DNA of 64,000 nucleotides from Rhodocyclaceae bacterium. Lineage in GTDB: Bacteria; Pseudomonadota; Gammaproteobacteria; Burkholderiales; Rhodocyclaceae. Under the pieces are notes generated by a model. It was not told the origin of the DNA and did no database searches. It saw nothing but the letters and a program-made list of their open reading frames with translations. Shown piece by piece: positions 50,796 to 59,247 of this stretch; positions within the stretch are counted from its first letter, which is position 1, and every line of letters begins with the position of its first letter. Location of the stretch: assembly GCA_016718525.1 (NCBI GenBank), contig JADKDD010000002.1, forward strand, positions 1,364,001-1,428,000, written 5' to 3'. Position numbers and translations under genes: made by a program.

Positions 50796-53700
50796 TCACT
50801 GAACTTCCTTTTCATGTTGCTTTTGCTCCGTATGCGCATCTTCAACAGTTTCCTTGAGCAGCGCATTGCGCTCCACCATCAGCGCATCGAGTCGCTGTCG
50901 CTTTTCATCCGGACTGATGTCCAGACGTCGAACTTGCCGCATTTCCTGATTGATGCCTTGAAGGTTTTTGGCGGCACGTTCAAGCGGTTTGGCTTCACTG
51001 GCCAACGGATTCCTTTCTTTCTCGTCCGCAATTTCCGTTTGACCAATCTTGTCGAGCTCGTGCAGCGTGCCATGTAGTCGCTTGGCTTCGCCCAGCATGT
51101 CGTAGAACTCTTGTTCGTACTTGGTGTGCTGCGCGGGCTCCTGCGTGTAGAAGCGACGTACCACCGGCATTTCATCGAGTCGCTTGGTTGGTCCTTTGGC
51201 ATCGAAGAAGGCTTTATCTGCGAGTGCCAGACCATACAGCGCCCAGGTGTTGAAGTAACCACGAAGCAGAGCTTCTGTCCGCACCGGATTGACCTGAAAA
51301 GTTTCCTCGGTGATACCCATCTTACGTGCCGAGTGTTTCAGGCCATCGGGAATCACATCACGGGTTGCCATACCCAGCGCCTTCAATGTCTCACTCGTTC
51401 CCGGCTTCGCTCTGAGGAAGGGTTGCAGGTTCTCCATGCCTTCCGTCTCGATCGGTGCTTTGGTGAATGCGTTCTTGTTGGCGTACTGCTCAGCCAGTGG
51501 TGCGGCAATCTGCGGCATGAAGTTGATGCCGAAAGTCTGCCCAACGATGCGGGCGAAATCCTTGCCGAGTCCTTCCGGATCATGGGCCAGCAGCTTTTCC
51601 GTGCTGCGCTCGGCGACAGAAGCAATGGCACCGATTTCCCAAATCTTCGGCCACATGAAATGCTCTTCCTTGCCGTCCGGTCCGGGAATGTAGAAATGCC
51701 AGTGCGCATCCTTCTTCCAATCCTCCATGTCCCGGTAGTGCGGGTTATCCCGATTCAACAAGTAGAGGCCCGACGACATCAGCGCCAGCATGCCGGTCTT
51801 GATGGCAATAGCGCCTTTGTTCGGATCGTGAGCGACACCCCGGTAAAGTCTGTCCAGTGACAGCACAGCAGGGCGCAAGAACATCACTGTGTTGTACATG
51901 AAGCTCAGCGCTTTGTTGTCGCCGGTCATCGCGAAGTCCGTTGATACCTCGCGCCCCAGGTAAGCCGCATGCCGTGGGTTCTCGCCTTTGTCCGTTGCGC
52001 GCTTGAATTCACCGAGTCGGCTACTGGCTTCAAAGGCATCACCCAGCGTCTCGATGAAGCCCAACATCTTGTCCGGTGTGTCGAGCACAGTACGGTAGTC
52101 AACGCCTTGCTTGTTGTAGAAGCGTTCCAGCTTGGTACGGAACTTCCCTTCATCAAGATAGATGCTGCTCAGCCCGCCACCATTGGCGATGTAGTCCCGA
52201 TACACCGGGTCGCTAGCGACTCGACTACGCATTCCCTTCAAGCTGTCGATGATCGGCATAAAGCCTGCGCGACTCATCACGCTAGCCATGATGGTGTCCC
52301 TGGCGACGTTGGCGACCATGAAGTCAGGCGTCAGGGTAATAGTTGCCTGTCCGACGCGCTTCGGTAGTCCCAGCCATTTCACAATCCACGGCATGTCCGG
52401 TCGATCGATAGCGGCCAGCGCACGGTAGAGGATCGGGTCCGCCACTTCGTACCAGGTCGGCTTGCCTTCATGTAGCACCGCCACAACATTGCCACCGGCC
52501 GGCGGTTGATTGCCGACGTAGAACTCCATCATTCCCGGCGAGTTGGCTAAATCATCTTCCAGCGCCTTGATCATCTTGCGCACATGCGCCGGCAGTTTTT
52601 CTCCGCGCCGCTCGTACTGAGCCCGGTCAATGCCCAAGGTTTGCAGCAAGCCATCGAGCACCGCTTTCTTGTCGACTTTGACTGGCCGGGACTCAGCATC
52701 GATCTTCACCATGAAGCGCCCGCCACCGCGTTCGGTAGCCAGTTCGGCAATCTTCTGCCGGGCTTCGTTCTTCACCGCCTTGTCGATCAGCTGCGCGGCG
52801 TTGGCGGTCATGTTGCCGAGAATGTCTCTCAGATTGTCCGTGCCACCGGTGAGTGCCTTGATACCGGACCAGTCACCCGGCTTGCCCTTGAATCCATCCG
52901 GCGTACCGACACGATGGAAGGGTAGGTAGGCTTGACGCTGCCACATCGCCCGCGCTGCCGGGTTGATCACACCGTTGGCCTCGGCGAAGTCGAGAATGCC
53001 CTGATTCCACGCCTGATAGTCCTTGAACGCTGCCTCTCGCTCCGGCGTCTTGAGCTTCAGCATGGCGCTGACTTCACCGGGCGAGAACAGGTGCTCGCGT
53101 CCTTGCTGCATGAGTTCCGCTGAGCTTTTGCCGACGAAATACAGCAGGGCGTCTTCAAGGCTAGATGACACCGGCTTCAAGATTTCTTCCAGTCCCTTGC
53201 CCTTCCAGGTGTTCGAGCCGTCCGCTTTGCGCACTGGCGCACCGTAACGTAAGGCACCATCCGCAATGCTGGCCGATGCCCGCGACAATCGAGCCGACTC
53301 ATAGGCACCGTTGGGCTTGAGCGTTCCGGTCAGATCCCGCTCCATGCGATACACACCATGCAGGTCATCGGATACCGACTGGCGGAATTTGTCCCACAGT
53401 CCATCAAACGCGGCGTTGAGTTCAATCGGCTTGCCAATCTTGCTGCGCGCCCGATTGATACCGTCCTGGGCGAACCATGCCGTCATCCCTTCCTGAGCTT
53501 TCAGCAGGGCAGGGCCGTACTCGTGATTCTTGGTGAAGTCTTCCAACCAAGCATGGACCTTGGGCGCGCGTGCTTGCAGGACTTCCGGTTGCGTCAGGAA
53601 CAGGCGCATGCTCTCGGCAAATCCTTCATTGACCTTGGTATGGTCATACGAAACGGAGCGCAATTCGGCATTAAGTTCCTTGTCCCGCTTCCATGCCGCG

Positions 53701-55607
53701 CTGATTTCCGGGACTCGATCATCAATCAGGTGCGCGATTTCATGTGCCGCAGTTTCAATGTCACCCGAACGCTTGATTCGGACTTCCTCCAGTTTTGGCC
53801 GGTAATGTCCCAGCTTCCGCTCACCCTTGATGCGGCCTTGATAGATCGTGGCATCGAGAGATTCCAGCAGGGGCGACAGGATCGACTCTCGTGTGATTGG
53901 TTCTGTCCGTGGACCATCCGCTGTCACCGCTGCACGAGCATCGCCGACGAAGGGCGCGTAATTGGCTCCCGGCGCCATTGCATGAAGTTCAGGCGCTGCC
54001 ACTGAATCATTTTGTGCGTACGTTATCCCGTCATAACGTGGGGATGTTTCCGGCAACGCCTGCGTCTTCTTGGTGTGCCATTGCTCAAATACGCTCGGGG
54101 GCAGGAATCGGCTTCTGACGTTGTCGATCGCTTGCCTAAGTGCTGGTTCGTCGATTCGCCGCGACACGACCAGGCTCATGCTGCTGTCAGGGTTCGATCT
54201 GCGCAGAAGTGACGTATCAGGCAGCTCGCGTCTGAGTTCCGGCAACAATGCTTGTATGTCATCAATGCGACCGCCAATCTCCAAGATGCCGAACTTATTG
54301 CGCTGTATTGTCCAAGGACTTGCCTCGCGCGCGGGCGCGGAACGTTGGGAAACTGTGCTCGGCTCAACAACCGGAATCACTTCAGTTTCTACCGAGGCCA
54401 CGTCTTGCGTTTCCGGCAACTTAGGGGGATTGCGTCTTTCATCGATTGCGCGTATTGCATTGGCGACGGCTTGCGGATCGGTTCGCCGCGCCAGCATGAC
54501 GCCAACTGATCCGTCCGGTGCGCGTGCCGGAATCATCGACAGACCGGGTATCTCCTTGCGCAACTCGGGTATCAATGCCCGAACGTCGTTACCGGAAATG
54601 ATGATGTTGCCATTCGGACTGCGCTGCACCGACCATTGCGACGGACTCTCTGCATTGATATTTTCTGATATTTTTTCAATCGGTAAGGTTTCAGCGGCCA
54701 TGGTATCAGGCAAGGTATCAGCCGAAACCATTGATACCGGTTCATCTGGAACGGCCGTTGCCTGTTGTCGCCGAGCAACCTCGGCTTCGATCAATGCACG
54801 CGTTTCCGGTTTCGCTCCAAGCGCCAATTTTTCCAACATTGGTAATGTGTAGCCCCTGGCGCTAAACGGTGGCGGCTTGTTGGAAGCTATCGGTTTGTTC
54901 AGCGAACCTTGCGCCTTTGCAATCGCTTCATCCACGCTGCCCGCATTCAGGATTTCGGCAGTAGGGTCAGGAGTCGGCATCGGCTCTGGCGGTGCGCGCT
55001 CTGTCCTTCCCCCGGCGTTTGCGGGAGTTTCCTCGTGCGGTACGAATCCACGTTCCGCTTCCGGCAACGGTTTGGCTCGACCACGAATCCCCAGCGCCAT
55101 CGGCAAGGCATTGACTGCCGTATCTACCGCCGTCGCTGCTACCGGGCTACCGGTCGCGTCGAGCGTTGCATCGCCCGCCATTTGCCCACCTTCGGCCAGC
55201 TTCTCGAAGGGATAGGTAACGATGCCAGTCAGTCCCTTGCCCATCTCACCGCGTGGCTGATAGGTGAGTGCGTTGCCCACCGAATGCACCACGTCAGCAG
55301 GATCCTTGTCGGTAAGGCCCATTGCGTTACCGGCAGCGGTTGCGATTCCCGCCAAGCCTGCCGTTGGAATTGAAAACACCTGACTGCCAAGATTCAGTGC
55401 CGTCTCGCCGATTGCCGTTGCCGGATTGTTCAGCGCCACATTTTTTAATGTGGTTGCCCGGTCATCGGTTGCGGCGGACTGATCCAGTGGGACGAACCCA
55501 TGCTGCGCCTCGGGCTTGGTAACGGATTCGCCTTCATCAAGCGGAACGAAACCCTCGCGCGCGGGCGCGGAACGGGCAGAATCAGTGGCTAGAGCAACGA
55601 ACGGCAT
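50796..55607 (-). CDS. Large polyvalent phage-type protein with zincin motif (probable DNA-ejection/LPD protein)
   Basis: 1603 residues. N-terminus: repeated GFVPLD-type phrases (residues 19-23, 37-41, 187-190). Residues ~62-175: Gly/Ala-rich, partly hydrophobic (SIPTAGLAGIATAAGNAMG). Residues ~323-392 and ~430-502: two copies of a ~75-residue module (WSVQRSPNGNIIISG / WTIQRNKFGILEIGG). Residues ~570-690: a metalloprotease-like domain with HEIAH at 622-626 and downstream NEGFAE (~660-665). The C-terminal half (TLTPDFMVANVARDTIMASV, MWPKIWEIGAIASVAERS) resembles the LPD38-type region seen in phage internal-virion/ejection proteins. No capsid genes are near, so it may be cargo of a satellite. 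Three coiled-coil stretches lie at the C-terminus. Confidence 0.75.
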   Translation of the reverse strand: MPFVALATDSARSAPAREGFVPLDEGESVTKPEAQHGFVPLDQSAATDDRATTLKNVALNNPATAIGETALNLGSQVFSIPTAGLAGIATAAGNAMGLTDKDPADVVHSVGNALTYQPRGEMGKGLTGIVTYPFEKLAEGGQMAGDATLDATGSPVAATAVDTAVNALPMALGIRGRAKPLPEAERGFVPHEETPANAGGRTERAPPEPMPTPDPTAEILNAGSVDEAIAKAQGSLNKPIASNKPPPFSARGYTLPMLEKLALGAKPETRALIEAEVARRQQATAVPDEPVSMVSADTLPDTMAAETLPIEKISENINAESPSQWSVQRSPNGNIIISGNDVRALIPELRKEIPGLSMIPARAPDGSVGVMLARRTDPQAVANAIRAIDERRNPPKLPETQDVASVETEVIPVVEPSTVSQRSAPAREASPWTIQRNKFGILEIGGRIDDIQALLPELRRELPDTSLLRRSNPDSSMSLVVSRRIDEPALRQAIDNVRSRFLPPSVFEQWHTKKTQALPETSPRYDGITYAQNDSVAAPELHAMAPGANYAPFVGDARAAVTADGPRTEPITRESILSPLLESLDATIYQGRIKGERKLGHYRPKLEEVRIKRSGDIETAAHEIAHLIDDRVPEISAAWKRDKELNAELRSVSYDHTKVNEGFAESMRLFLTQPEVLQARAPKVHAWLEDFTKNHEYGPALLKAQEGMTAWFAQDGINRARSKIGKPIELNAAFDGLWDKFRQSVSDDLHGVYRMERDLTGTLKPNGAYESARLSRASASIADGALRYGAPVRKADGSNTWKGKGLEEILKPVSSSLEDALLYFVGKSSAELMQQGREHLFSPGEVSAMLKLKTPEREAAFKDYQAWNQGILDFAEANGVINPAARAMWQRQAYLPFHRVGTPDGFKGKPGDWSGIKALTGGTDNLRDILGNMTANAAQLIDKAVKNEARQKIAELATERGGGRFMVKIDAESRPVKVDKKAVLDGLLQTLGIDRAQYERRGEKLPAHVRKMIKALEDDLANSPGMMEFYVGNQPPAGGNVVAVLHEGKPTWYEVADPILYRALAAIDRPDMPWIVKWLGLPKRVGQATITLTPDFMVANVARDTIMASVMSRAGFMPIIDSLKGMRSRVASDPVYRDYIANGGGLSSIYLDEGKFRTKLERFYNKQGVDYRTVLDTPDKMLGFIETLGDAFEASSRLGEFKRATDKGENPRHAAYLGREVSTDFAMTGDNKALSFMYNTVMFLRPAVLSLDRLYRGVAHDPNKGAIAIKTGMLALMSSGLYLLNRDNPHYRDMEDWKKDAHWHFYIPGPDGKEEHFMWPKIWEIGAIASVAERSTEKLLAHDPEGLGKDFARIVGQTFGINFMPQIAAPLAEQYANKNAFTKAPIETEGMENLQPFLRAKPGTSETLKALGMATRDVIPDGLKHSARKMGITEETFQVNPVRTEALLRGYFNTWALYGLALADKAFFDAKGPTKRLDEMPVVRRFYTQEPAQHTKYEQEFYDMLGEAKRLHGTLHELDKIGQTEIADEKERNPLASEAKPLERAAKNLQGINQEMRQVRRLDISPDEKRQRLDALMVERNALLKETVEDAHTEQKQHEKEVQ
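54323..54348 (+). repeat. GC-rich island repeat, copy 4, in the 1603-residue gene
   Basis: CCTCGCGCGCGGGCGCGGAACGTTGG; on the minus strand it encodes RSAPAREASP. Confidence 0.6.
55552..55576 (+). repeat. GC-rich island repeat, copy 5, in the 1603-residue gene
   Basis: CCCTCGCGCGCGGGCGCGGAACGGG; on the minus strand it encodes RSAPAREGF, so two copies give the same peptide. Confidence 0.6.
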
Positions 55608-55612
55608 GGCGA

Positions 55613-56527
55613 TTATTGATAGTGTCCGATGAGCTTTCCGCTGGAATCGAATACTTCAACGCCATTCGGTCCCGAGCGTCCGGGTCGCATCCCCTTCATG
55701 GCCGGATCGCTGGTGAATCGCTCCACCACCGTGCCACTCGAATCGGCGTTTCCGGTAGCGGGTGATTCGTCCTGTCCGCCAAAGATGGAATCAAAGTAAG
55801 GATCATCACCCATTTTCCGGAGACTGGCGATACGCACTCGACGTTCTAGCTGTGGATCGTAGTCTTTGTTCTCTCGACCCGAATCAGTAAATTTCTGTGT
55901 CCGTTTCTTGATGTCGTCCTGGCTCAGTCCTTCGATGCGTTTTCTGGCGGCGTCGATTTCCATGTTTTTGAGCTTCTGCGTTGACGTCAACACCGGATTG
56001 TTCTTTACTTCCTGGCGCATCCCGCCCAACTTGAGCGCGACGTCACCTTTGGCCTTCGCAATCTCGGTTGCCGTGTCAAGCTTGCCTTCGGCGATGGTGA
56101 GCCGAGTGTCCAGTGCTGCTTGTTTCAGGTTGGTCTTGGCTTCGTTTTCGCGTCCGTAGATTCCCGCCGCCGCCGTTGCAGAACTGGTGTCACCAGAGTT
56201 GAGCAAGGCCGTTGTCTGATCTTTCAACACATCATCGAAGGGTCGCTTCTTATCGGGCACACGCTGCACGCTCTTGCCGTAGTTGTCGTCTGTTTCCACC
56301 ACGTCTTTGTCCATCGTCCCAGGCACCGTGGTTGGCACCGACTTCATCACGCCGGCAATGCGGTCGCGATCCTTGGCCTTGGCGCTTTCCTCACCCGCTG
56401 CCTTCATGTCCAGCAGCGCTTGTGCCTTGGCAATCTGAATTTCGTCGTTGATGTTTTGAACATTGCCCTCGGCCATGCCTTGACCGAATCCGAATGCCGC
56501 AGTTCCAAGCGAAGAAATAAGTCCCAT
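55613..56527 (-). CDS. Phage-type structural/ejection partner protein
   Basis: 304 residues from the ATG at 56,527, with AAGGGGAAC upstream; the longer frame to 56,617 lacks such a site. It opens MGLISSLGTAAFGFGQGMAE, then long helices rich in Ala, Lys and Glu (IQIAKAQALLDMKAAGEESA). This layout is common for small phage virion proteins encoded just before large ejection proteins. It is translationally close (5 bases) to the 1603-residue gene. Function inferred from position and shape only. Confidence 0.6.
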   Translation of the reverse strand: MGLISSLGTAAFGFGQGMAEGNVQNINDEIQIAKAQALLDMKAAGEESAKAKDRDRIAGVMKSVPTTVPGTMDKDVVETDDNYGKSVQRVPDKKRPFDDVLKDQTTALLNSGDTSSATAAAGIYGRENEAKTNLKQAALDTRLTIAEGKLDTATEIAKAKGDVALKLGGMRQEVKNNPVLTSTQKLKNMEIDAARKRIEGLSQDDIKKRTQKFTDSGRENKDYDPQLERRVRIASLRKMGDDPYFDSIFGGQDESPATGNADSSGTVVERFTSDPAMKGMRPGRSGPNGVEVFDSSGKLIGHYQ

Positions 56528-56642
56528 ATTGTTCCCCTTAGTAGAGCCTTTGATGGGTTTAACTTTATTTGCCGAATGCGACTGCATCCGGTTGTTGTCG
56601 CAGTAACAGGGCAACAAATTTTGGGTGATTTATACTGATCGA

Positions 56643-56747
56643 ATGGCAACGAAGCCTCCACACATCCTGATTCTTGGCTGGTCGATATTTGGATGGATCG
56701 CCGCATTGATATTGTCGGTGTCTGCGAAGCGCAAGGATGTTGAATGA
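56643..56747 (+). CDS. Possible 34-residue membrane peptide
   Basis: MATKPPHILILGWSIFGWIA, then ALILSVSAKRKDVE: one hydrophobic segment and a basic end. TATACT lies seven bases before the ATG, so transcription could be leaderless. No Shine-Dalgarno; speculative. Confidence 0.3.
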   Translation: MATKPPHILILGWSIFGWIAALILSVSAKRKDVE

Positions 56748-56787
56748 AGACAGTATCTTCGAAGGTGCGCGATTCAAGCGCTAGCCA

Positions 56788-57576
56788 ATGACTGACAGAT
56801 CGTCAGTGGAAAGCACTAAGCTTTCCGTTAGCACGTCTGTTGGGATCATTGCTTCAGTGCTTTGGGTTGCTGCTTTCATTGCCTTGCTTTACCTTAAAAG
56901 TGACACACTCGATTCACTCAAAGTTAACGAGTGGGGTGACTTCTTTGCCGGCGCGGTTGCCCCATTGGCTTTTCTTTGGCTTGTTCTTGGATACATTCAA
57001 CAAGGTGAAGAGCTGAGGTTGAATACGGAGGCATTGCGTACACAGCAGCAGGAGCTGGCAAACCAGGTTCGCGAGACCGCGTTGCTTGTCGATGGCACGA
57101 CGAGGCATGCGGCCGCCGTGGAACTTGAGGCGTATCGCAATGCGCGCAAAGCGGTCGACGACCACCAACCTCTAATTCACCTTTTAATAATGCGCAGAGT
57201 TTCCAGTGAAAAGGGTCTTCGTTTTGGTTTGACCTGTGTAAATAAGGGTGCTCACATGAGCGTCCTAAGAATCACAAGCCCAACTGCACGCTGGACGCAA
57301 ACTTCCCATGTGAGGCAAATATTCGACCCCGATCAAGAATTTACTATCCTGCTTTCGTGCACTGACGAGGCCACTACGGAACTTACGAGCATTAGGGAAC
57401 TTACGATTGACTATCAGGACGGTCTATCAGTCACACGCAGCCAAACGTATGCCATCTCTGGTAACAATCGCATGGTCTTGACTAGGCCGCATGAGTACCT
57501 GCCCGGTGAACTTCCGTTTGCTGGTCGCTTCTTTGACGCGGCAAAGATTGAAGTGGGTAGCAAAGTGGGTAAGTAA
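56788..57576 (+). CDS. Membrane-anchored hypothetical protein, 262 residues
   Basis: Two N-terminal membrane segments (VGIIASVLWVAAFIALLYL, FFAGAVAPLAFLWLVLGYI), then a coiled-coil-like helix (LRLNTEALRTQQQELANQVR) and a soluble C-terminal domain. It resembles small inner-membrane proteins found as cargo in islands; function unknown. It is on the opposite strand from the phage-type genes. Confidence 0.6.
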   Translation: MTDRSSVESTKLSVSTSVGIIASVLWVAAFIALLYLKSDTLDSLKVNEWGDFFAGAVAPLAFLWLVLGYIQQGEELRLNTEALRTQQQELANQVRETALLVDGTTRHAAAVELEAYRNARKAVDDHQPLIHLLIMRRVSSEKGLRFGLTCVNKGAHMSVLRITSPTARWTQTSHVRQIFDPDQEFTILLSCTDEATTELTSIRELTIDYQDGLSVTRSQTYAISGNNRMVLTRPHEYLPGELPFAGRFFDAAKIEVGSKVGK

Positions 57577-57718
57577 TACACGACTAAACGAAGACGACAA
57601 GCAGTAGCAGTCGTTTCCGGACACACTTGGAATTCGGGTGTGAACATTTCATCAAAAACCAACACAGCGGCAATCCCATCTCTTTTGATTTGGATGAAGC
57701 TCACCCAAAACATTTAGA

Positions 57719-58369
57719 ATGGCACCCATGAAGCGATCTGATCCGCGTGAAGCACCAAATTACACGATACCCGAGGCTGCTGGTTTCCTTGGAATGCGGA
57801 CTGCTACGCTTCGCTATTGGGTAACTGGCCGTGCAAATTTGCCGGGTGTAATCATCGCTGCTGATCAAAAGAATAGCCGCCTCTCGTTCTTTAACTTGGT
57901 TGAGGCTCACGTTCTCGGATCGTTGCGACGTGACCATAGAATCACATTCCCCAGGATTCGCCGGGCAATCGATTTCACAGCGAAGCGGATGGGGGTAAAA
58001 CGGCCATTGCTACAGCAAACCTTTGAAACTGACGGCATGGATATTTTCGTGAGGGAGCTTGAGCGCCTAATTAATGCCTCTCGTGATGGCCAGCTTGCTA
58101 TTCGCGAAGTCATTGGCTTATATCTGCGCAGGGTTGATCGTGACCCGGCCGGCGTGCCTATCAAACTGCACCCTGTAATTAGTTCTCAAGTGGTCATCGA
58201 TCCCCAAATCTCCTTTGGTCGCCCTACACTTTTAGGAACTGGCGTTCCAATCGAAGAGATTTCAGATCGCTTCCGCGCTGGTGATGCTGCGCAAGACATT
58301 GCAGAGGATTATGGCCTCCAAGTCGAACAAGTCGACGAAGCAATCCGCTGCCAACTCTTGGCCGCCTGA
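57719..58369 (+). CDS. DUF433-domain antitoxin with N-terminal MerR-like HTH
   Basis: 216 residues. The N-terminal YTIPEAAGFLGMRTATLRYW is a MerR-like helix-turn-helix. The C-terminal ~65 residues (SFGRPTLLGTGVPIEEISDR, GDAAQDIAEDYGLQVEQVDE) are a DUF433 domain. DUF433 proteins sit with PIN-like toxins in VapBC-like pairs. The toxin gene overlaps its 3' end by 59 bases. It would bind and block the toxin and regulate the pair. Confidence 0.75.
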   Translation: MAPMKRSDPREAPNYTIPEAAGFLGMRTATLRYWVTGRANLPGVIIAADQKNSRLSFFNLVEAHVLGSLRRDHRITFPRIRRAIDFTAKRMGVKRPLLQQTFETDGMDIFVRELERLINASRDGQLAIREVIGLYLRRVDRDPAGVPIKLHPVISSQVVIDPQISFGRPTLLGTGVPIEEISDRFRAGDAAQDIAEDYGLQVEQVDEAIRCQLLAA

Positions 58370-58748
58370 TCTCGTTCTGCTGTTAGATCGTTGTATTGGC
58401 GCCAAGGTGGTGCCAGATGCGCTACGCTTGGCTGGCGCCAAAGTAATTTGTCATCAAGACCAGTTTGCTCCTAGCGCTCCTGACGATGAATGGCTCAATG
58501 TTGCAGGTCGTAACGGATGGGTAGTAATCACCAAAGACAAACGCATTCGTTCAAGGGAGTCGGAGAAAGCTGCGATTGTCGAGTCTGGCGTACTTGCCTT
58601 CATGGTTATTTCGGCCAACGTCGGCGGTAATACGCTTGCGGAAATACTACTTAAATCGCTACCAGCTATTCGCCAGTTAGCTCTCGACGGCAAGAAAGGG
58701 CAGATGTACCAAATTGGGCGCAACTCTAAGCCAGTTAGAGTGCGGTAA
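58311..58748 (+). CDS. PIN-like domain toxin (DUF5615-like)
   Basis: About 145 residues from the ATG at 58,311; ATG 58,284 is also possible. The core is LVLLLDRCIGAKVVPDALRL, then HQDQFAPSAPDDEWLNVAGR and GWVVITKDKRIRSRESEKAA. It holds the conserved Asp residues of the PIN-like fold (RNase) in order (LLDRC, DDEW, TKDKR). It overlaps the DUF433 antitoxin gene. It sits 137 bases before the right end of the island, an expected place for an addiction module that prevents loss. Confidence 0.7.
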   Translation: MASKSNKSTKQSAANSWPPDLVLLLDRCIGAKVVPDALRLAGAKVICHQDQFAPSAPDDEWLNVAGRNGWVVITKDKRIRSRESEKAAIVESGVLAFMVISANVGGNTLAEILLKSLPAIRQLALDGKKGQMYQIGRNSKPVRVR

Positions 58749-58808
58749 GCACAAGTGTGAGATCAAACTAACCGGACGCATGACTTAGCGCCGTGATTGA
58801 TCAAATTT

Positions 58809-58827
58809 GCTTACACAGTGCTTACAT
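58809..58827 (+). promoter_or_regulatory. Right arm-type integrase sites
   Basis: GCTTACAC at 58,809-58,816 and GCTTACAT at 58,820-58,827, the same 11-base spacing and AG-N junction as the left pair (41,666-41,684). Read with the 49-bp core, they are likely integrase arm sites. Confidence 0.6.
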
Positions 58828-58884
58828 GACGTGGAAATGATCTGTGCCTCGCAATCAACAAATTGCCGGAGACCGCATGAATGT

Positions 58885-58933
58885 TGGTGGGTTGTGACAG
58901 ATTCGAACTGTCGACCTACGGATTAAGAGTCCG
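58885..58933 (-). repeat. attR: 49-bp core of the island
   Basis: Identical to 41,489-41,537; the sequence continues into the complete tRNA-Lys(CTT) to the right. Confidence 0.93.
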
Positions 58934-58960
58934 CTGCTCTACCAACTGAGCTAACAACCC
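58885..58960 (-). tRNA. tRNA-Lys (CTT)
   Basis: 76 nt with CCA. Minus-strand GGGTTGT acceptor pairs with ACAACCC; D arm GCTC/GAGC; anticodon loop CTCTTAA (anticodon CTT); T arm GACAG/CTGTC with TTCGAAT. The 3' 49 bases are duplicated at 41,489 as attL; this copy is complete and must be the functional gene. Confidence 0.95.
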
Positions 58961-59019
58961 GATGATTAATCGTTTCGCTGGCCGCCAACATCCGGGAGCC
59001 ATGGCCTGCGAAGGAGGGG

Positions 59020-59095
59020 TGGTGGGTCGGGCGAGATTCGAACTCGCGACCAACGGATTAAAAGTCCGCTGCTCTACCGGCTGAGCTACCGACCC
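59020..59095 (-). tRNA. tRNA-Lys (TTT)
   Basis: 76 nt with CCA. Acceptor GGGTCGG pairs with CCGACCC; the anticodon loop CTTTTAA gives TTT; the T arm GCGAG/CTCGC holds TTCGAAT. It lies 59 bases from tRNA-Lys(CTT) on the same strand, so the two are a tandem pair. Confidence 0.95.
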
Positions 59096-59212
59096 GGTAC
59101 TGCGTGAAGGCCGCGAATGTTACTCACTCACCCCAGTTGTGTCAAACAAAAATGCCCGAAACCACAAGCTTTGCGTCGCAATCGTTAGTCTCAGCGAATA
59201 CGATCATCGACG

Positions 59213-59238
59213 ACGGCGTCCGGCCAGCACCAACTGAC
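59213..59238 (-). repeat. Dispersed repeat, copy 7, between tRNA-Lys and hbd
   Basis: Minus strand GTCAGTTGGTGCTGGCCGGA followed by CGCCGT. A full-length copy, ten bases from the hbd stop. Confidence 0.75.
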
Positions 59239-59247
59239 GTATTGACG

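Larger units (their letters stand above)
41489..58933. mobile_element. 17.4-kb integrated genomic island in tRNA-Lys(CTT)
   Basis: Bounded by a 49-bp exact direct repeat (41,489-41,537 and 58,885-58,933) consisting of the 3' part of tRNA-Lys(CTT) from the anticodon arm to CCA. The right copy belongs to the intact tRNA. A tyrosine integrase lies just inside the left end, and matching arm-type sites lie inside both ends. Contents: integrase, AAA ATPase, AlpA-like and HTH proteins, replication-initiator-like gene with iterons, unknown small genes, a lipoprotein, phage-type large proteins, and a toxin-antitoxin pair. I saw no capsid, terminase, portal, relaxase or type IV secretion gene, so it is probably a satellite or a decayed or mobilisable element. 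Confidence 0.93.
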
